Below are positions 10,036 through 18,344 of a DNA stretch of 64,000 nucleotides, in pieces. Below the pieces are notes generated by a model. That model had not been told where the DNA came from and ran no database searches. It was given only the letters and a program-made list of their open reading frames with translations. The position numbers were made by a program, and so were the translations under genes. This stretch comes from SHLQ01 sp964517125 (GTDB lineage: Bacteria > Actinomycetota > Acidimicrobiia > Acidimicrobiales > SHLQ01), in contig CAZFBD010000005.1 in assembly GCA_964517125.1 (NCBI GenBank), positions 1 to 64,000 of the forward strand, given 5' to 3'. Within the stretch, counting starts at the first letter, position 1, and every line of letters begins with the position of its first letter.

Positions 10036-11564
10036 ACACCCCACCCGACACCACCCCTGTGGCGGCAGCGCCAGGAATCGACCGACTCTTCGTGACCGTC
10101 GGAACCGACTACCACCGGTTCGATCGTATGGTCTGGTGGGTCGACGAATGGCTTGCCGGCAAGCCCAAGGTCGGATCCACCATCGTCCAGCGCGGAACGT
10201 CGGCCGACTCCGAACACGCCGAGTCCGTCGAGTATCTCCAGCGTTCACAGCTCGTGGAAGAGTTCCAGAACGCCTCGGCCGTCGTCTGCCATGGCGGTCC
10301 GGCCACGATCCTCGAATGCCGCTCCAACGGCATCGTCCCCATCGTTGTGCCTCGCGAGGAACGCTTCGACGAGCACGTCAACGACCATCAAGTCGATTTC
10401 TGCGAACGACTCGCGACCCACGGCGAAATCCAGCTCGCCCGCACCAAGGACGAGTTCTTCCGATTGTTGGACCTGGCTGTCCAGCGCGGTGCACCCATCG
10501 TGGCCGTCGATGACGGTCACGCGGCCGAGTCGCTCGCCAACTTCGAAGAAGAGATGGTCGAATTGCTGGGACGACGTGCCCGCACCCTTCCACTCGAACT
10601 CGCCGAGGTCGTTCCGATCAAGGCCGCTCGCGCCAAGGTTCCCGTGCTGTTCGTTGGCTCGGTGCCCCGCTCCGGCAGCACGATCGTCTCCGATCTGCTC
10701 AACGAGCACCCGCACATGATCAACATCGGCGAGCTCGTCCACATGTGGGAACGCGGACTCATCGAGAACAACCTCTGCGGTTGCGGCCAGACCTTCTCCG
10801 AATGTGAGTTCTGGAGCAAGGTCGGCGAAATCGCCTTCGGCGGCTGGGGACACATCAGCGGCGAGCGCATGCGCACGCTGCAGCGTCGAGCCGACCGAAC
10901 GCGATACATCCCTGCACTCCTGATGCCTCGCGCCTCACGCGCCATGGCCACGAGCATCGTCCAGTACGGAGCCGTCATCACACGGATTCTGCGTGCCGCG
11001 ATGGAAGTCAGTGGATCGCCGGTTGTCATCGACACGTCCAAGCACGTCTCGACAGCGCTGCTGCTCCGTCAGCTGCCCGACGTCGACCTCCGCATCCTCC
11101 ACCTCATTCGTGACCCACGTGGCGTTGCGAACTCGTGGTCGAAGTCCGTGAACCGACCCGAGGTTCAGGGTGAGAACCGCGAGATGGACAAGCTGCACCC
11201 GGGCCGAATCGGCCTGCGCTGGCTCTGGTTCAACTTCGCCTTCTCGAACATGGATCGTGTCGGCGTTCCCGTCGTCACCGTCCGGTACGAGGACTTCGTC
11301 ACCGATCCCGAAGAGACGCTCGATCACATCTTCGAGTTTGCCGATGTCGACCCCAAGGGCGCCGACATCCTGGGCGGCAGTGAACCCCTGATTCTCTCCG
11401 AAGGACACTCGGTCGCGGGCAACCCACGTCGCCTGGACCGTCGCCCTGTGGAGATCCGCGCCGACGAAGGCTGGCGCACCACCCTCGATCCGAAGATGAA
11501 GGAGCTCGTTGGGCGTATCACGCGGCCCATGCTCTCTCGTTACCAGTACCCAAAGGACTCGTGA
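10032..11564 (+). CDS. PssE/Alg13-like glycosyltransferase domain fused to a sulfotransferase
   Basis: Two enzymes in one 510-residue chain. Residues about 18-175 match the PssE/Alg13 catalytic subunit: LFVTVGTDYHRFDR, then CHGGPATILECRSNGIVPIVVPR and EHVNDHQVDF, which bind the nucleotide-sugar. From about residue 202 a PAPS-dependent sulfotransferase follows: VGSVPRSGSTIVSDLL (208-223, 5'-phosphosulfate loop), a CGCG...CEFW cysteine motif and LIRDPRGVANS (358-368, 3'-phosphate loop with Ser368). Each domain has about the length of its stand-alone relatives and there is no stop or frameshift between them. GTG 10032 overlaps the upstream stop. The fusion suggests that a sugar is transferred and the growing glycan sulfated by one polypeptide. 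Confidence 0.88.
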   Translation: MNTPPDTTPVAAAPGIDRLFVTVGTDYHRFDRMVWWVDEWLAGKPKVGSTIVQRGTSADSEHAESVEYLQRSQLVEEFQNASAVVCHGGPATILECRSNGIVPIVVPREERFDEHVNDHQVDFCERLATHGEIQLARTKDEFFRLLDLAVQRGAPIVAVDDGHAAESLANFEEEMVELLGRRARTLPLELAEVVPIKAARAKVPVLFVGSVPRSGSTIVSDLLNEHPHMINIGELVHMWERGLIENNLCGCGQTFSECEFWSKVGEIAFGGWGHISGERMRTLQRRADRTRYIPALLMPRASRAMATSIVQYGAVITRILRAAMEVSGSPVVIDTSKHVSTALLLRQLPDVDLRILHLIRDPRGVANSWSKSVNRPEVQGENREMDKLHPGRIGLRWLWFNFAFSNMDRVGVPVVTVRYEDFVTDPEETLDHIFEFADVDPKGADILGGSEPLILSEGHSVAGNPRRLDRRPVEIRADEGWRTTLDPKMKELVGRITRPMLSRYQYPKDS

Positions 11565-12472
11565 TGCAACCGACAGTGAGCACCATCGTCGCCACCCGCG
11601 ATCGTCCTGAACTTCTCCGTGAAACGCTCGCGGCGATCGATGCTCAGGACTACGAGGGTGTCATCACCACGATCGTCGTCTTCGACCAGACCGATCCCGA
11701 CATGGAACTCGAGGTCAGCGACGGCAACCGCCGGGTCGTGGTCGTCAAGAACGACCGCATCCCCGGTCTCCAGGGCGCCCGGAACACCGGCATCCTCGGC
11801 ACCGACGGCGATCTCATTGCGTTCTGCGACGACGACGACGTGTGGGAGCCATCCAAGATTCGACGCCAGGTCGACGTGCTGCGCACCAACCCCGATGTCC
11901 ACTTCGTCGGTTCCGGCGTCACCGTTGCCTACGAAGGCGAGAACGTCGAACGCATCCGTGACGACTCCCGGGTCACCTTCAAGGACCTGCTTCGTTCCCG
12001 CGTGTTCGAGGCGCACCCGTCCACCTTTCTGATGCGCCGCGCAGAGCTCGTCGACCAGATCGGACTCGTCGATGAAGACGTGCCCGGTGGCTACGGCGAA
12101 GACTACGAATGGCTGCTTCGCGCCACGCGTGTGACCGACATGATTCTGGTTCCGTCGGCGCTCGTCATGGTTCGCTGGCACACCGCGTCGTTCTACGCCG
12201 AACGGTGGCAGATGCGAATCGACGGTCTGCAGTACATTCTCGACCGGTACCCCGAATTCTCGACCGAGCCCGTCGGCCTCGGACGAATCAAGGGCCAGAT
12301 GGCGTACGCCAAGGCATCGCTCGGCGATCGCAAGGGTGCGCTCAAGATGGCGGTCGAAACGCTGCGTCTCAACCCCAAGGAAGGACGCGCTGCGCTCGCA
12401 CTCCTTGTCGCTGCCGGCGTTCCGTCGCCCAAGGTCGTCTCTGCGCTCCAGAAGCGGGGCAACTCCATCTGA
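11564..12472 (+). CDS. Family 2 glycosyltransferase
   Basis: Cytoplasmic GT-A fold enzyme, 302 aa, adding a sugar from a nucleotide donor to the lipid-linked repeat unit. The N-terminus is VSTIVATRDRPELLRETLAAIDAQ. The metal-binding aspartates are in CDDDDVW (Asp89-92) and the catalytic-base region is GGYGEDYEWLLRA. ATG 11564 overlaps the upstream TGA (TGATG) and has AAAGGA 8 nt before it; GTG at 11561 is an alternative. Its own TGA overlaps the next ATG. Donor and linkage cannot be read from sequence. Confidence 0.88.
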   Translation: MQPTVSTIVATRDRPELLRETLAAIDAQDYEGVITTIVVFDQTDPDMELEVSDGNRRVVVVKNDRIPGLQGARNTGILGTDGDLIAFCDDDDVWEPSKIRRQVDVLRTNPDVHFVGSGVTVAYEGENVERIRDDSRVTFKDLLRSRVFEAHPSTFLMRRAELVDQIGLVDEDVPGGYGEDYEWLLRATRVTDMILVPSALVMVRWHTASFYAERWQMRIDGLQYILDRYPEFSTEPVGLGRIKGQMAYAKASLGDRKGALKMAVETLRLNPKEGRAALALLVAAGVPSPKVVSALQKRGNSI

Positions 12473-13800
12473 TGGCGATTGCCAGCGTCCCCGGACGCGC
12501 ACCGGCTGCGGAACGCAGGTATGAAACGGATCTGACGGGTTGGCTCAACCCCGGGATTCCGTTCCTGTTCATCGCGGCCATGCCGGTGTTCTGGATGCTT
12601 GGCCTCGGCTACTTCACGTTCGTCATTGCCGCCATCCCGATGCTCTTCCAGCTGTTGTTGATGCATCCCATTCGGATTCCGCGTGGGAGCGGCCTCTGGC
12701 TGATGTTCATTGGCTGGATGCTGATTTCGGCGGTCACCCTGAGCCCGACCGTGACCCGCTTCTTGTCGTTCGGCATTCGTGCGAGCGCGTACGTGGCGGC
12801 CACGATCATCTTCGTCTACATCTACAACATGCCCCAGAAGTACCTGCCCACGGGTCGGATCCTCGGGGTCGTTGCCGGCGTCTTCATCTTCACGGCGATC
12901 GTCGGCGGATATCTCGGGCTCATCCTGGGCGAGGTGCGCTTCCCGACACCGCTTTCGGCAGTGCTCCCGCGGAGCCTGTTGTCGAACTCGTTCGTCAAGA
13001 ACATCGTGAACCCTCCCTTTGCCCAGCAGCAGGACTTTCTCGGCTTCCCGATCAACCGACCCGCAATGCCGTTCTCCTTCACGAACGACTGGGGTGCAAC
13101 CCTCGTCCCCGCCACGTTCATGTCCATCGCCGCTGCCGGTCGACTCACACGTGGTCGCCGACTCGTTCCGCTGGTGGCGTTTCTGGCCGTTGTGCCCATG
13201 GTCGTCTCGGCAAATCGCGGACTCTGGATCGCACTCATCGTCGGCGTCGTCTACGTCACGTTGCGTCGAGCATCATCTGGACAGCTCATCATGGCCATCC
13301 GGCTCGTCCTCGTCCTCACGTTCTGCGCAGCGATTCTGCTCGTCTCGCCGCTCGGAGAACTGGTCGGCGGTCGCGCCACGAGCGAACACTCCATCGATGC
13401 TCGCGGCGACATCTACAGCGATGTCATTGAAGCTGTCCCCGAGTCGCCCATCCTTGGGTTCGGTGCACCACTGGCCAACCCGAACCCGAACCGGCCAGCC
13501 ATTGGCACCCACGGAATGTTCTGGACGGCGCTGTTCTCCCAGGGCGTGCCGGGCATGATCTTCTACGCCGGGTTCTGGGTGGGCATGACGATTCGGACCG
13601 GACGAAACATCAGAAATCAGGAGCAACTCTGGCTGCACCTGGCGGTGGCCTCGGCGTTGCCAACGATGTTGTACTACGACCACCTTCCCGCCGCCCTTCC
13701 GCTCATGATGATCGCCGCGGCGACCATCCTGCGCGACCAGAAGGTCGCCGATCACGAGCGGCGACGAGCGCTGCAGTCTGATCTCGTCGGCGCACGGTGA
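12472..13800 (+). CDS. Wzy/O-antigen-ligase-like polysaccharide polymerase
   Basis: Polytopic membrane protein, 442 aa, about 10-12 hydrophobic segments. The large extracytoplasmic loop and the RGDIYSDVIEAVPESPILGFGAP stretch with following NRPAIGTHGMFWTALFSQGVPG resemble the Wzy_C family, which polymerises or ligates lipid-linked repeat units at the outer face of the membrane. ATG 12472 overlaps the upstream stop (TGATG); the frame is open upstream but only in the shadow of the GT2 gene. The stop overlaps the next start in GTGA. A polymerase in the same operon as the Wzz-like protein points to a Wzx/Wzy-type route; no flippase is seen in the window. Confidence 0.82.
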   Translation: MAIASVPGRAPAAERRYETDLTGWLNPGIPFLFIAAMPVFWMLGLGYFTFVIAAIPMLFQLLLMHPIRIPRGSGLWLMFIGWMLISAVTLSPTVTRFLSFGIRASAYVAATIIFVYIYNMPQKYLPTGRILGVVAGVFIFTAIVGGYLGLILGEVRFPTPLSAVLPRSLLSNSFVKNIVNPPFAQQQDFLGFPINRPAMPFSFTNDWGATLVPATFMSIAAAGRLTRGRRLVPLVAFLAVVPMVVSANRGLWIALIVGVVYVTLRRASSGQLIMAIRLVLVLTFCAAILLVSPLGELVGGRATSEHSIDARGDIYSDVIEAVPESPILGFGAPLANPNPNRPAIGTHGMFWTALFSQGVPGMIFYAGFWVGMTIRTGRNIRNQEQLWLHLAVASALPTMLYYDHLPAALPLMMIAAATILRDQKVADHERRRALQSDLVGAR

Positions 13801-14930
13801 CGGACCAGAACGGCTGGTGGACGAAGGTTCTCCTCGCCGGAAACGGGCACCTGAGCGCCAAAGGTGAAGGAACGGAGCGCTACGTTCTGCTCCCGAAGGC
13901 AAGCGACCCTCGAGTCGTCGTCGACGCATCCTCGACGCCTGCGCTGCGCGAAGCGCTGCGTCGGTTTGCTCTCGCTCGCTCGCTGCCCAATCAGGTGGGT
14001 CAGGCCGCTGCGCTGCTTTCGCCGATGGCCCGAACGGTGGCCCCAGCATGGCGCGTCACCCCGGCCGCCGGTCACCCGACACTTCGCGAACACCTGGCCA
14101 ACGCGCTCGATGCCGATGTCCGGCTCTCCATCGCCGTTGGCCCACCACGTCCGAACCGCAAGCCCGTCGTTCGATGTTTCGATGGTGCACGCCTGGTGGC
14201 AGTGGCAAAGCTTGGCCCGGACCCCCACACCGCCGCAATGGTGCGCAACGAAGCCGAGTGGCTCGGTCACCTTGCCGCCAACCCAATCGCTGGCGTCATC
14301 ACGCCCGACCTCCTGCACCATGGACAGTTCGGCGACAGCGAACTTCTCGTCATGTCGGTGCTCCCGCTCGTGAGCGATGCGGGCGTGCCCTTCGACGAGG
14401 TCCCCAACGATCGACTCGACGTGTTCATCGAACGCGGCTGCGAGGGCAAGGCTGGTTTGGAAGCCTCCACCTGGTGGGACAAGCTTCAGCAGCGCCTCTC
14501 CACGCTCGACGACGCCGTCGTCAAGAGTGCAATCGGCCGAGTGACTGCCGACACCGCAGGCGACGCCTTGGCGCTGGGCGCCTTCCACGGCGACTGGTCA
14601 CCCTGGAATGTGGGGCGCTCCACCGACGGACGTTGGTGCATCTGGGACTGGGAGCGGACCACGACTGGCGTCCCGATCGGGCTCGATCAGTTGCACCTGC
14701 ATCATCAATACGGCGAGGGTCTGGCAGGTGCCGGCGCGGCACTTGAGCTTCTCGGGGTCACCGAGGAACAGGTGCCACTGCTGCATCGGCTGTACCTGTT
14801 GGAACTCGTTGCTCGCCACGCCGAGTCCGACTCGCTGAAATCCGATCGTCATGCAACCGTTCTTCAGCTGCTGGCCGCCGAGGTCGAAGGACGTGGAGAC
14901 GCTGCGTCAGGAGCACAAGGAGCATCATGA
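13797..14930 (+). CDS. Aminoglycoside-phosphotransferase-fold protein in the polysaccharide operon
   Basis: 377 aa. The C-terminal half has the protein-kinase-like APH motifs: FHGDWSPWNVG with catalytic Asp266 and Asn271, then CIWDWE with metal-binding Asp284. The first 120 or so residues are not recognisable. The complete catalytic set suggests an active small-molecule or sugar kinase, perhaps phosphorylating a sugar or a precursor for the polymer, but the substrate is unknown. GTG 13797 overlaps the polymerase stop, and its TGA overlaps the sulfotransferase ATG (ATGA), so it is translationally coupled on both sides. Confidence 0.75.
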   Translation: MTDQNGWWTKVLLAGNGHLSAKGEGTERYVLLPKASDPRVVVDASSTPALREALRRFALARSLPNQVGQAAALLSPMARTVAPAWRVTPAAGHPTLREHLANALDADVRLSIAVGPPRPNRKPVVRCFDGARLVAVAKLGPDPHTAAMVRNEAEWLGHLAANPIAGVITPDLLHHGQFGDSELLVMSVLPLVSDAGVPFDEVPNDRLDVFIERGCEGKAGLEASTWWDKLQQRLSTLDDAVVKSAIGRVTADTAGDALALGAFHGDWSPWNVGRSTDGRWCIWDWERTTTGVPIGLDQLHLHHQYGEGLAGAGAALELLGVTEEQVPLLHRLYLLELVARHAESDSLKSDRHATVLQLLAAEVEGRGDAASGAQGAS

Positions 14931-15811
14931 TTGGCAGAAAGGCGCTCGGGAAAAAGAGTGCGCTTCCCCAGCCCGTCCGCGATGTCTATGTCTGGCTCAA
15001 CCGCAACGTTGGCCGCATCGACCCACGACCACGGGTGCTCCCAAACTTTCTCGTCACGGGAACGCAGCGTGGTGGCACCACGTCGCTCTTCATCTACCTG
15101 CTCGCACATGATCAGGTGGTCGGGCCGCGCCGGGCGAAGGGCGTGCACTATTTCGACACCAACTTCCACGAGTCGAACGACTGGTACCGGTCAAACTTTC
15201 CTCTGAAGTCGAGCATCGATGCCATGGCGGCCGAGTCCGGCACGCAGCCCGCAGTGGGCGAGGGTGCTCCCTACTACATGTTCAACCCCGCCATTCCCGG
15301 TCGCATCCACGCGCTGATGCCCGACTGTCGAATTCTCATGGTCCTTCGTGAGCCTCTGGATCGAGCGATGTCGCATCACAATCACGAGGTCAAGCGCGGG
15401 TTCGAGACGCTGTCGATGACCGACGCCTTCGATGCCGAGGAAGGCCGTCTGGCCGGGGAGGTCGACAAGATTCTCGCCGATCCCACCTACATCTCGAAGC
15501 CCCACATCCATCACGCCTACCTGGCACGAGGCCAGTACGCCGACCAGGTGGAGCGCTATTTCGGACTCTTTGGCCGCGACCAGGTCCTGGTGCTGGATTC
15601 GGCCAATCTGAAGTCGGACCCAAAGGGTACGGTTCGCCGGGCCACGGACTTCCTTGGGCTCAAGCCCATGTCGGGCGTCGACTACCCGCTGTACAACCAG
15701 CGGGATCGCGATCCGGTGAGCCCCGAACTTCGTGAGCGGTACGGGCACGTGTTCGAGGAGAGCAATGCTCGCCTGGCCAAGCTGCTTCCGGGCGAGTTCA
15801 GCTGGCTCTGA
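14927..15811 (+). CDS. Sulfotransferase
   Basis: PAPS-dependent sulfotransferase of the heparan-sulfate/N-deacetylase-sulfotransferase-like type, 294 aa. The 5'-phosphosulfate loop is TGTQRGGTTSLF with Arg48, and the 3'-phosphate loop is LREPLDRAMSHH with Arg141 and Ser149. GEGAPYYMFNP and the C-terminal part are as in the family. It is the last gene of the operon (ATGA overlap with the kinase-like gene) and the second sulfotransferase in it. It is only distantly similar to the fused one, so the two may modify different positions. No SD of its own beyond AAGGAGCATC upstream. Confidence 0.88.
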   Translation: MIGRKALGKKSALPQPVRDVYVWLNRNVGRIDPRPRVLPNFLVTGTQRGGTTSLFIYLLAHDQVVGPRRAKGVHYFDTNFHESNDWYRSNFPLKSSIDAMAAESGTQPAVGEGAPYYMFNPAIPGRIHALMPDCRILMVLREPLDRAMSHHNHEVKRGFETLSMTDAFDAEEGRLAGEVDKILADPTYISKPHIHHAYLARGQYADQVERYFGLFGRDQVLVLDSANLKSDPKGTVRRATDFLGLKPMSGVDYPLYNQRDRDPVSPELRERYGHVFEESNARLAKLLPGEFSWL

Positions 15812-15872
15812 GCTGCTTGTCGTTCGTCCTGGTTGACGCACGGCCTGACGCTCGAACCTCAAGCCGGTTCCA

Positions 15873-15957
15873 GGGGTCAGACCCCGCAACCACGGTTGCA
15901 TCAAACGAAACGCCGGCCGGGTCTAAAACGACAAGTTCCGGCCCAAGGGCCGGAACT
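15873..15957. terminator. Cluster of three hairpins after the polysaccharide operon
   Basis: Within the 271-bp convergent gap 15812-16082 lie GGGGTC-A-GACCCC (15873-15885), GCAACC-AC-GGTTGC (15886-15899) and a perfect 11-bp stem with a 2-nt centre (15934-15957). None has a T tract, so factor-independent termination is uncertain. The rest of the gap is copy A of the dispersed repeat. Confidence 0.45.
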
Positions 15958-16008
15958 CGCACTGTCGTAGCTGATGAGGACGTCTCGGCCCTGGTCCAAG
16001 ATGGAGAG

Positions 16009-16090
16009 CGTTTCGGTCCCCGGGCCGAAAGGTCAGGAACCCGTAGGGTTCCCAGTGAGGAGGCCCTCCGGGCCGACGAACGTCAGCCGG
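16009..16090 (-). repeat. Dispersed palindromic repeat, copy A
   Basis: Same family as 49604-49671 and 50296-50361. Read on the minus strand it starts GGCTGACGTTCGTCGGCC and ends in GGCCGAAACGC-like sequence. It begins inside the last codons of the inositol-phosphate synthase gene and supplies its TGA stop. This copy has an extra GGAACCC/GGGTTCC hairpin in the middle. Confidence 0.7.
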
Positions 16091-17384
16091 CTTCGGAGTG
16101 GGTGACGGGCTGTTCGCCCATCCATTCGCGGAGCGTGTTCTTCAGCTTGGTCTGCTGGATGAAGATGTCGTGCTCGGGTCCGGCGGGGCCGGCCTGCGGT
16201 GCCTTGAAGTAGAAGCTCAGCCATTCCTGAATGCCGGATTCTCCGGCGCGGTGGGCGAGGTCCATGAACAGGGCGAGGTCGAGAACGATCGGTGCAGCAA
16301 GGATGGAATCGCGGCACAGGAAGTTGATCTTGATCTGCATCGGGTAGCCGAGCCAACCGAAGATGTCGATGTTGTCCCAGCCCTCTTTGTCGTCGCCGCG
16401 GGGCGGGTAGTAGTCGATGCGAACCTTGTGCTCGATGTTGCCGTAGAGGCTGGGGTAGGTCTCGGGCTGGAGGATCGTGTCGAGCACGCCGAGCTTCGAG
16501 GTCTCCTTGGTGAGGAAGTTCTCCGGTGCGTCGAGCACCTCGCCGTCGCGGTTGCCGAGAATGTTGGTGGAGTACCAACCGCGGACACCGAGCATGCGGG
16601 ACTTGAGGCCTGGGCTGATGAGCGTCTTCATGAGCGTCTGGCCGGTCTTGAAGTCCTTGCCTGCAATCGGAACACCTTCACGCTCGGCCAGCTCCTCGAT
16701 GCAGGGGAGGTCGACGGTGAGGTTGGGGGCACCGTTGGCGAACGGCACGCCGCTCATGAGTGCGGCGTAGGCGTAGATCTGGCTGGGGGAGATGTTGGTG
16801 TCGTTGTCCTTGAGGCCGGCTTCGAAGGAGTCGATGCTGCGGTGGACGTCGGAGGCTTCCTGGTAGGCCTCGGTGGATGCGCACCAGACCATGACGAGAC
16901 GGTCGCACTGGTTCTCTTCGCGGAAGCGTTCGATGTCGGCCATGAGCGCTTCGGCCTGCTCGAACTTGTTGGTCTCTTCTTTTACTCGCACGCCGTCGAT
17001 GCGGGACACCCAGCGCTGTTCGAAGACGGCGTCCATCGCGACGACGCTCTCGAGCTCGCCCGAGAGGGGAGCGAGATCGGCGTCGTTCATCACGCCAGAC
17101 GTGCGGGCGGCTTCGAGTGCGTTGGGGGAGAGAGGGTCCCAGCCACCGAAGACAAGGTCGTTCAGATCGGCGAGGGGAACGAACTCGCGGATGAGTGGGC
17201 TGCGGTTCTCTTCGCGCTTGCCGAGGCGGATGTGCGCCATCTGGCTCACGGAGCCGATGGGGTCGGTGCCTTCGGAGCGGGCCTTCATCACGCCGGCGAT
17301 GAGCGTGGAGGCGACGGCGCCAAGGCCGGGCATGAGAATGCCGAGGCGGCCGGAGGCAGGAGCGATGTTGCGTGCGTCAGTCAT
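16083..17384 (-). CDS. ino1: Inositol-3-phosphate synthase (myo-inositol-1-phosphate synthase)
   Basis: NAD-dependent conversion of glucose 6-phosphate to 1L-myo-inositol 3-phosphate, the first step to phosphatidylinositol and mycothiol-type compounds. 433 aa, closer in length to the eukaryotic/bacteroidal form than to the ~360-residue mycobacterial one. Family motifs are clear: GKDFKTGQTLMKTLISPGLK, YSTNILGNRDGEVL, and CRDSILAAPIVLDL near the C-terminus; the N-terminal nucleotide-binding stretch is LGILMPGLGAVASTL. ATG 17384 is chosen because 17426 is only TTG; a TATCGT box ends 7 nt before it and there is no SD, so translation may be leaderless. Divergent from a LysR gene across a palindrome. 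Confidence 0.88.
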   Translation of the reverse strand: MTDARNIAPASGRLGILMPGLGAVASTLIAGVMKARSEGTDPIGSVSQMAHIRLGKREENRSPLIREFVPLADLNDLVFGGWDPLSPNALEAARTSGVMNDADLAPLSGELESVVAMDAVFEQRWVSRIDGVRVKEETNKFEQAEALMADIERFREENQCDRLVMVWCASTEAYQEASDVHRSIDSFEAGLKDNDTNISPSQIYAYAALMSGVPFANGAPNLTVDLPCIEELAEREGVPIAGKDFKTGQTLMKTLISPGLKSRMLGVRGWYSTNILGNRDGEVLDAPENFLTKETSKLGVLDTILQPETYPSLYGNIEHKVRIDYYPPRGDDKEGWDNIDIFGWLGYPMQIKINFLCRDSILAAPIVLDLALFMDLAHRAGESGIQEWLSFYFKAPQAGPAGPEHDIFIQQTKLKNTLREWMGEQPVTHSEAG

Positions 17385-17424
17385 GGACTGGACGATACGG
17401 AACTCCTTCACGAAAGTCCCGTAC

Positions 17425-17457
17425 AATGAAGCAATGCTTCATTCAGGATGGATCCTG
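17425..17457. promoter_or_regulatory. Operator-like palindromes between ino1 and lysR
   Basis: A perfect 19-bp palindrome AATGAAGCAATGCTTCATT (17425-17443) lies in the 63-bp divergent gap, followed directly by CAGGAT-GG-ATCCTG (17444-17457) at the lysR start. TACAAT at 17422-17427 could be a -10 box for lysR overlapping the first palindrome. This fits autoregulation by the LysR protein and control of ino1; binding is inferred. Confidence 0.55.
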
Positions 17458-18344
17458 TGAAACTGGCGAACGTCTCGGTTTCGCAGCTGGAGTACCTCGT
17501 CGCGGCGATCGAGGCACCCACCTGGAAAGAAGCCGCGGCCGAGGTCGGCGTGAGCGCATCAGCCTTTTCGCAGGGAATCGCTGAGCTCGAACGTCGGCTC
17601 GGTGTGCCGCTCTTCGATCGGCAGGGCCGCCAGCGCGTACCCCGACCCGAAGCGACGGTGGCTGCGGAACATGGCATCCGGATCCTGGCCGAGCTGCGGA
17701 GTCTGACCCGCTGGGCCGACGAGCTCCGGGAGGGCGGCGTTGGCCAGCTGACCATCGGCATGATCGATACGGCCGCCGTCCATCACTTCGGCGACGCACT
17801 CATGTCCTTTCGGCAATCGCACCCGGACGTGACCCTTCGCCTTCTCGTGCAGCCATCGGCATCGCTGCTTGATGCTCTTCGCGCCGGCGAGGTCGATGCC
17901 ATCGTCTGTGTTCGGCCAGAACCCGACGACGAACTTTCCATCACGCCGCTTCTGGCCGAATCACTGCACGTCTACGCCCCGCCGGGTATCTCCATCGGTC
18001 CGCCGGAATCCTGGGGGCCGTGGGTCTCCTTCCCGGCGGACTCACGTACACGAGCGCTCGTGGGTCGTGCACTCCGCCCTCGCGGCATCACCTTCAACGT
18101 CGTGGCGGAGAGTTCGCAACCGGCGGTGTTGCGCGAGATGGTTCAACTCGGCATGGGGTGGACCGCGCTTGCTGCGGTCGACGCCGAGCGGGAACCGCAT
18201 GCGCTTCGTCGGGCTGTCGAGGCACCGGTGGCCGAGCGAGTCCTTGCGCTGTGTCGACGAGCCGACCGTGAGCCGTCGGCTGCACTGCAGCGTCTGGTCG
18301 AGGTGCTGGTTCCCTCCGGGTCGGCGGGTATGGTCGAAGCGTGA
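17448..18344 (+). CDS. LysR-family transcriptional regulator
   Basis: 298 aa. Residues 10-70 form the winged helix-turn-helix (VSQLEYLVAAIEAPTWKEAAAEVGVSASAFSQGIAELERRLGVPLFDR). The C-terminal part is a two-lobed ligand-binding domain (GQLTIGMIDTAAVHHFGDALMSF, FRQSHPDVTLRLLVQPS). Two starts are possible: ATG 17448, or GTG 17457, which has AGGA 8 nt before it and may be better. Divergent from ino1 and overlapping the TauE-like permease by GTGA, so it probably controls one or both. Ligand unknown. Confidence 0.88.
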   Translation: MDPVKLANVSVSQLEYLVAAIEAPTWKEAAAEVGVSASAFSQGIAELERRLGVPLFDRQGRQRVPRPEATVAAEHGIRILAELRSLTRWADELREGGVGQLTIGMIDTAAVHHFGDALMSFRQSHPDVTLRLLVQPSASLLDALRAGEVDAIVCVRPEPDDELSITPLLAESLHVYAPPGISIGPPESWGPWVSFPADSRTRALVGRALRPRGITFNVVAESSQPAVLREMVQLGMGWTALAAVDAEREPHALRRAVEAPVAERVLALCRRADREPSAALQRLVEVLVPSGSAGMVEA

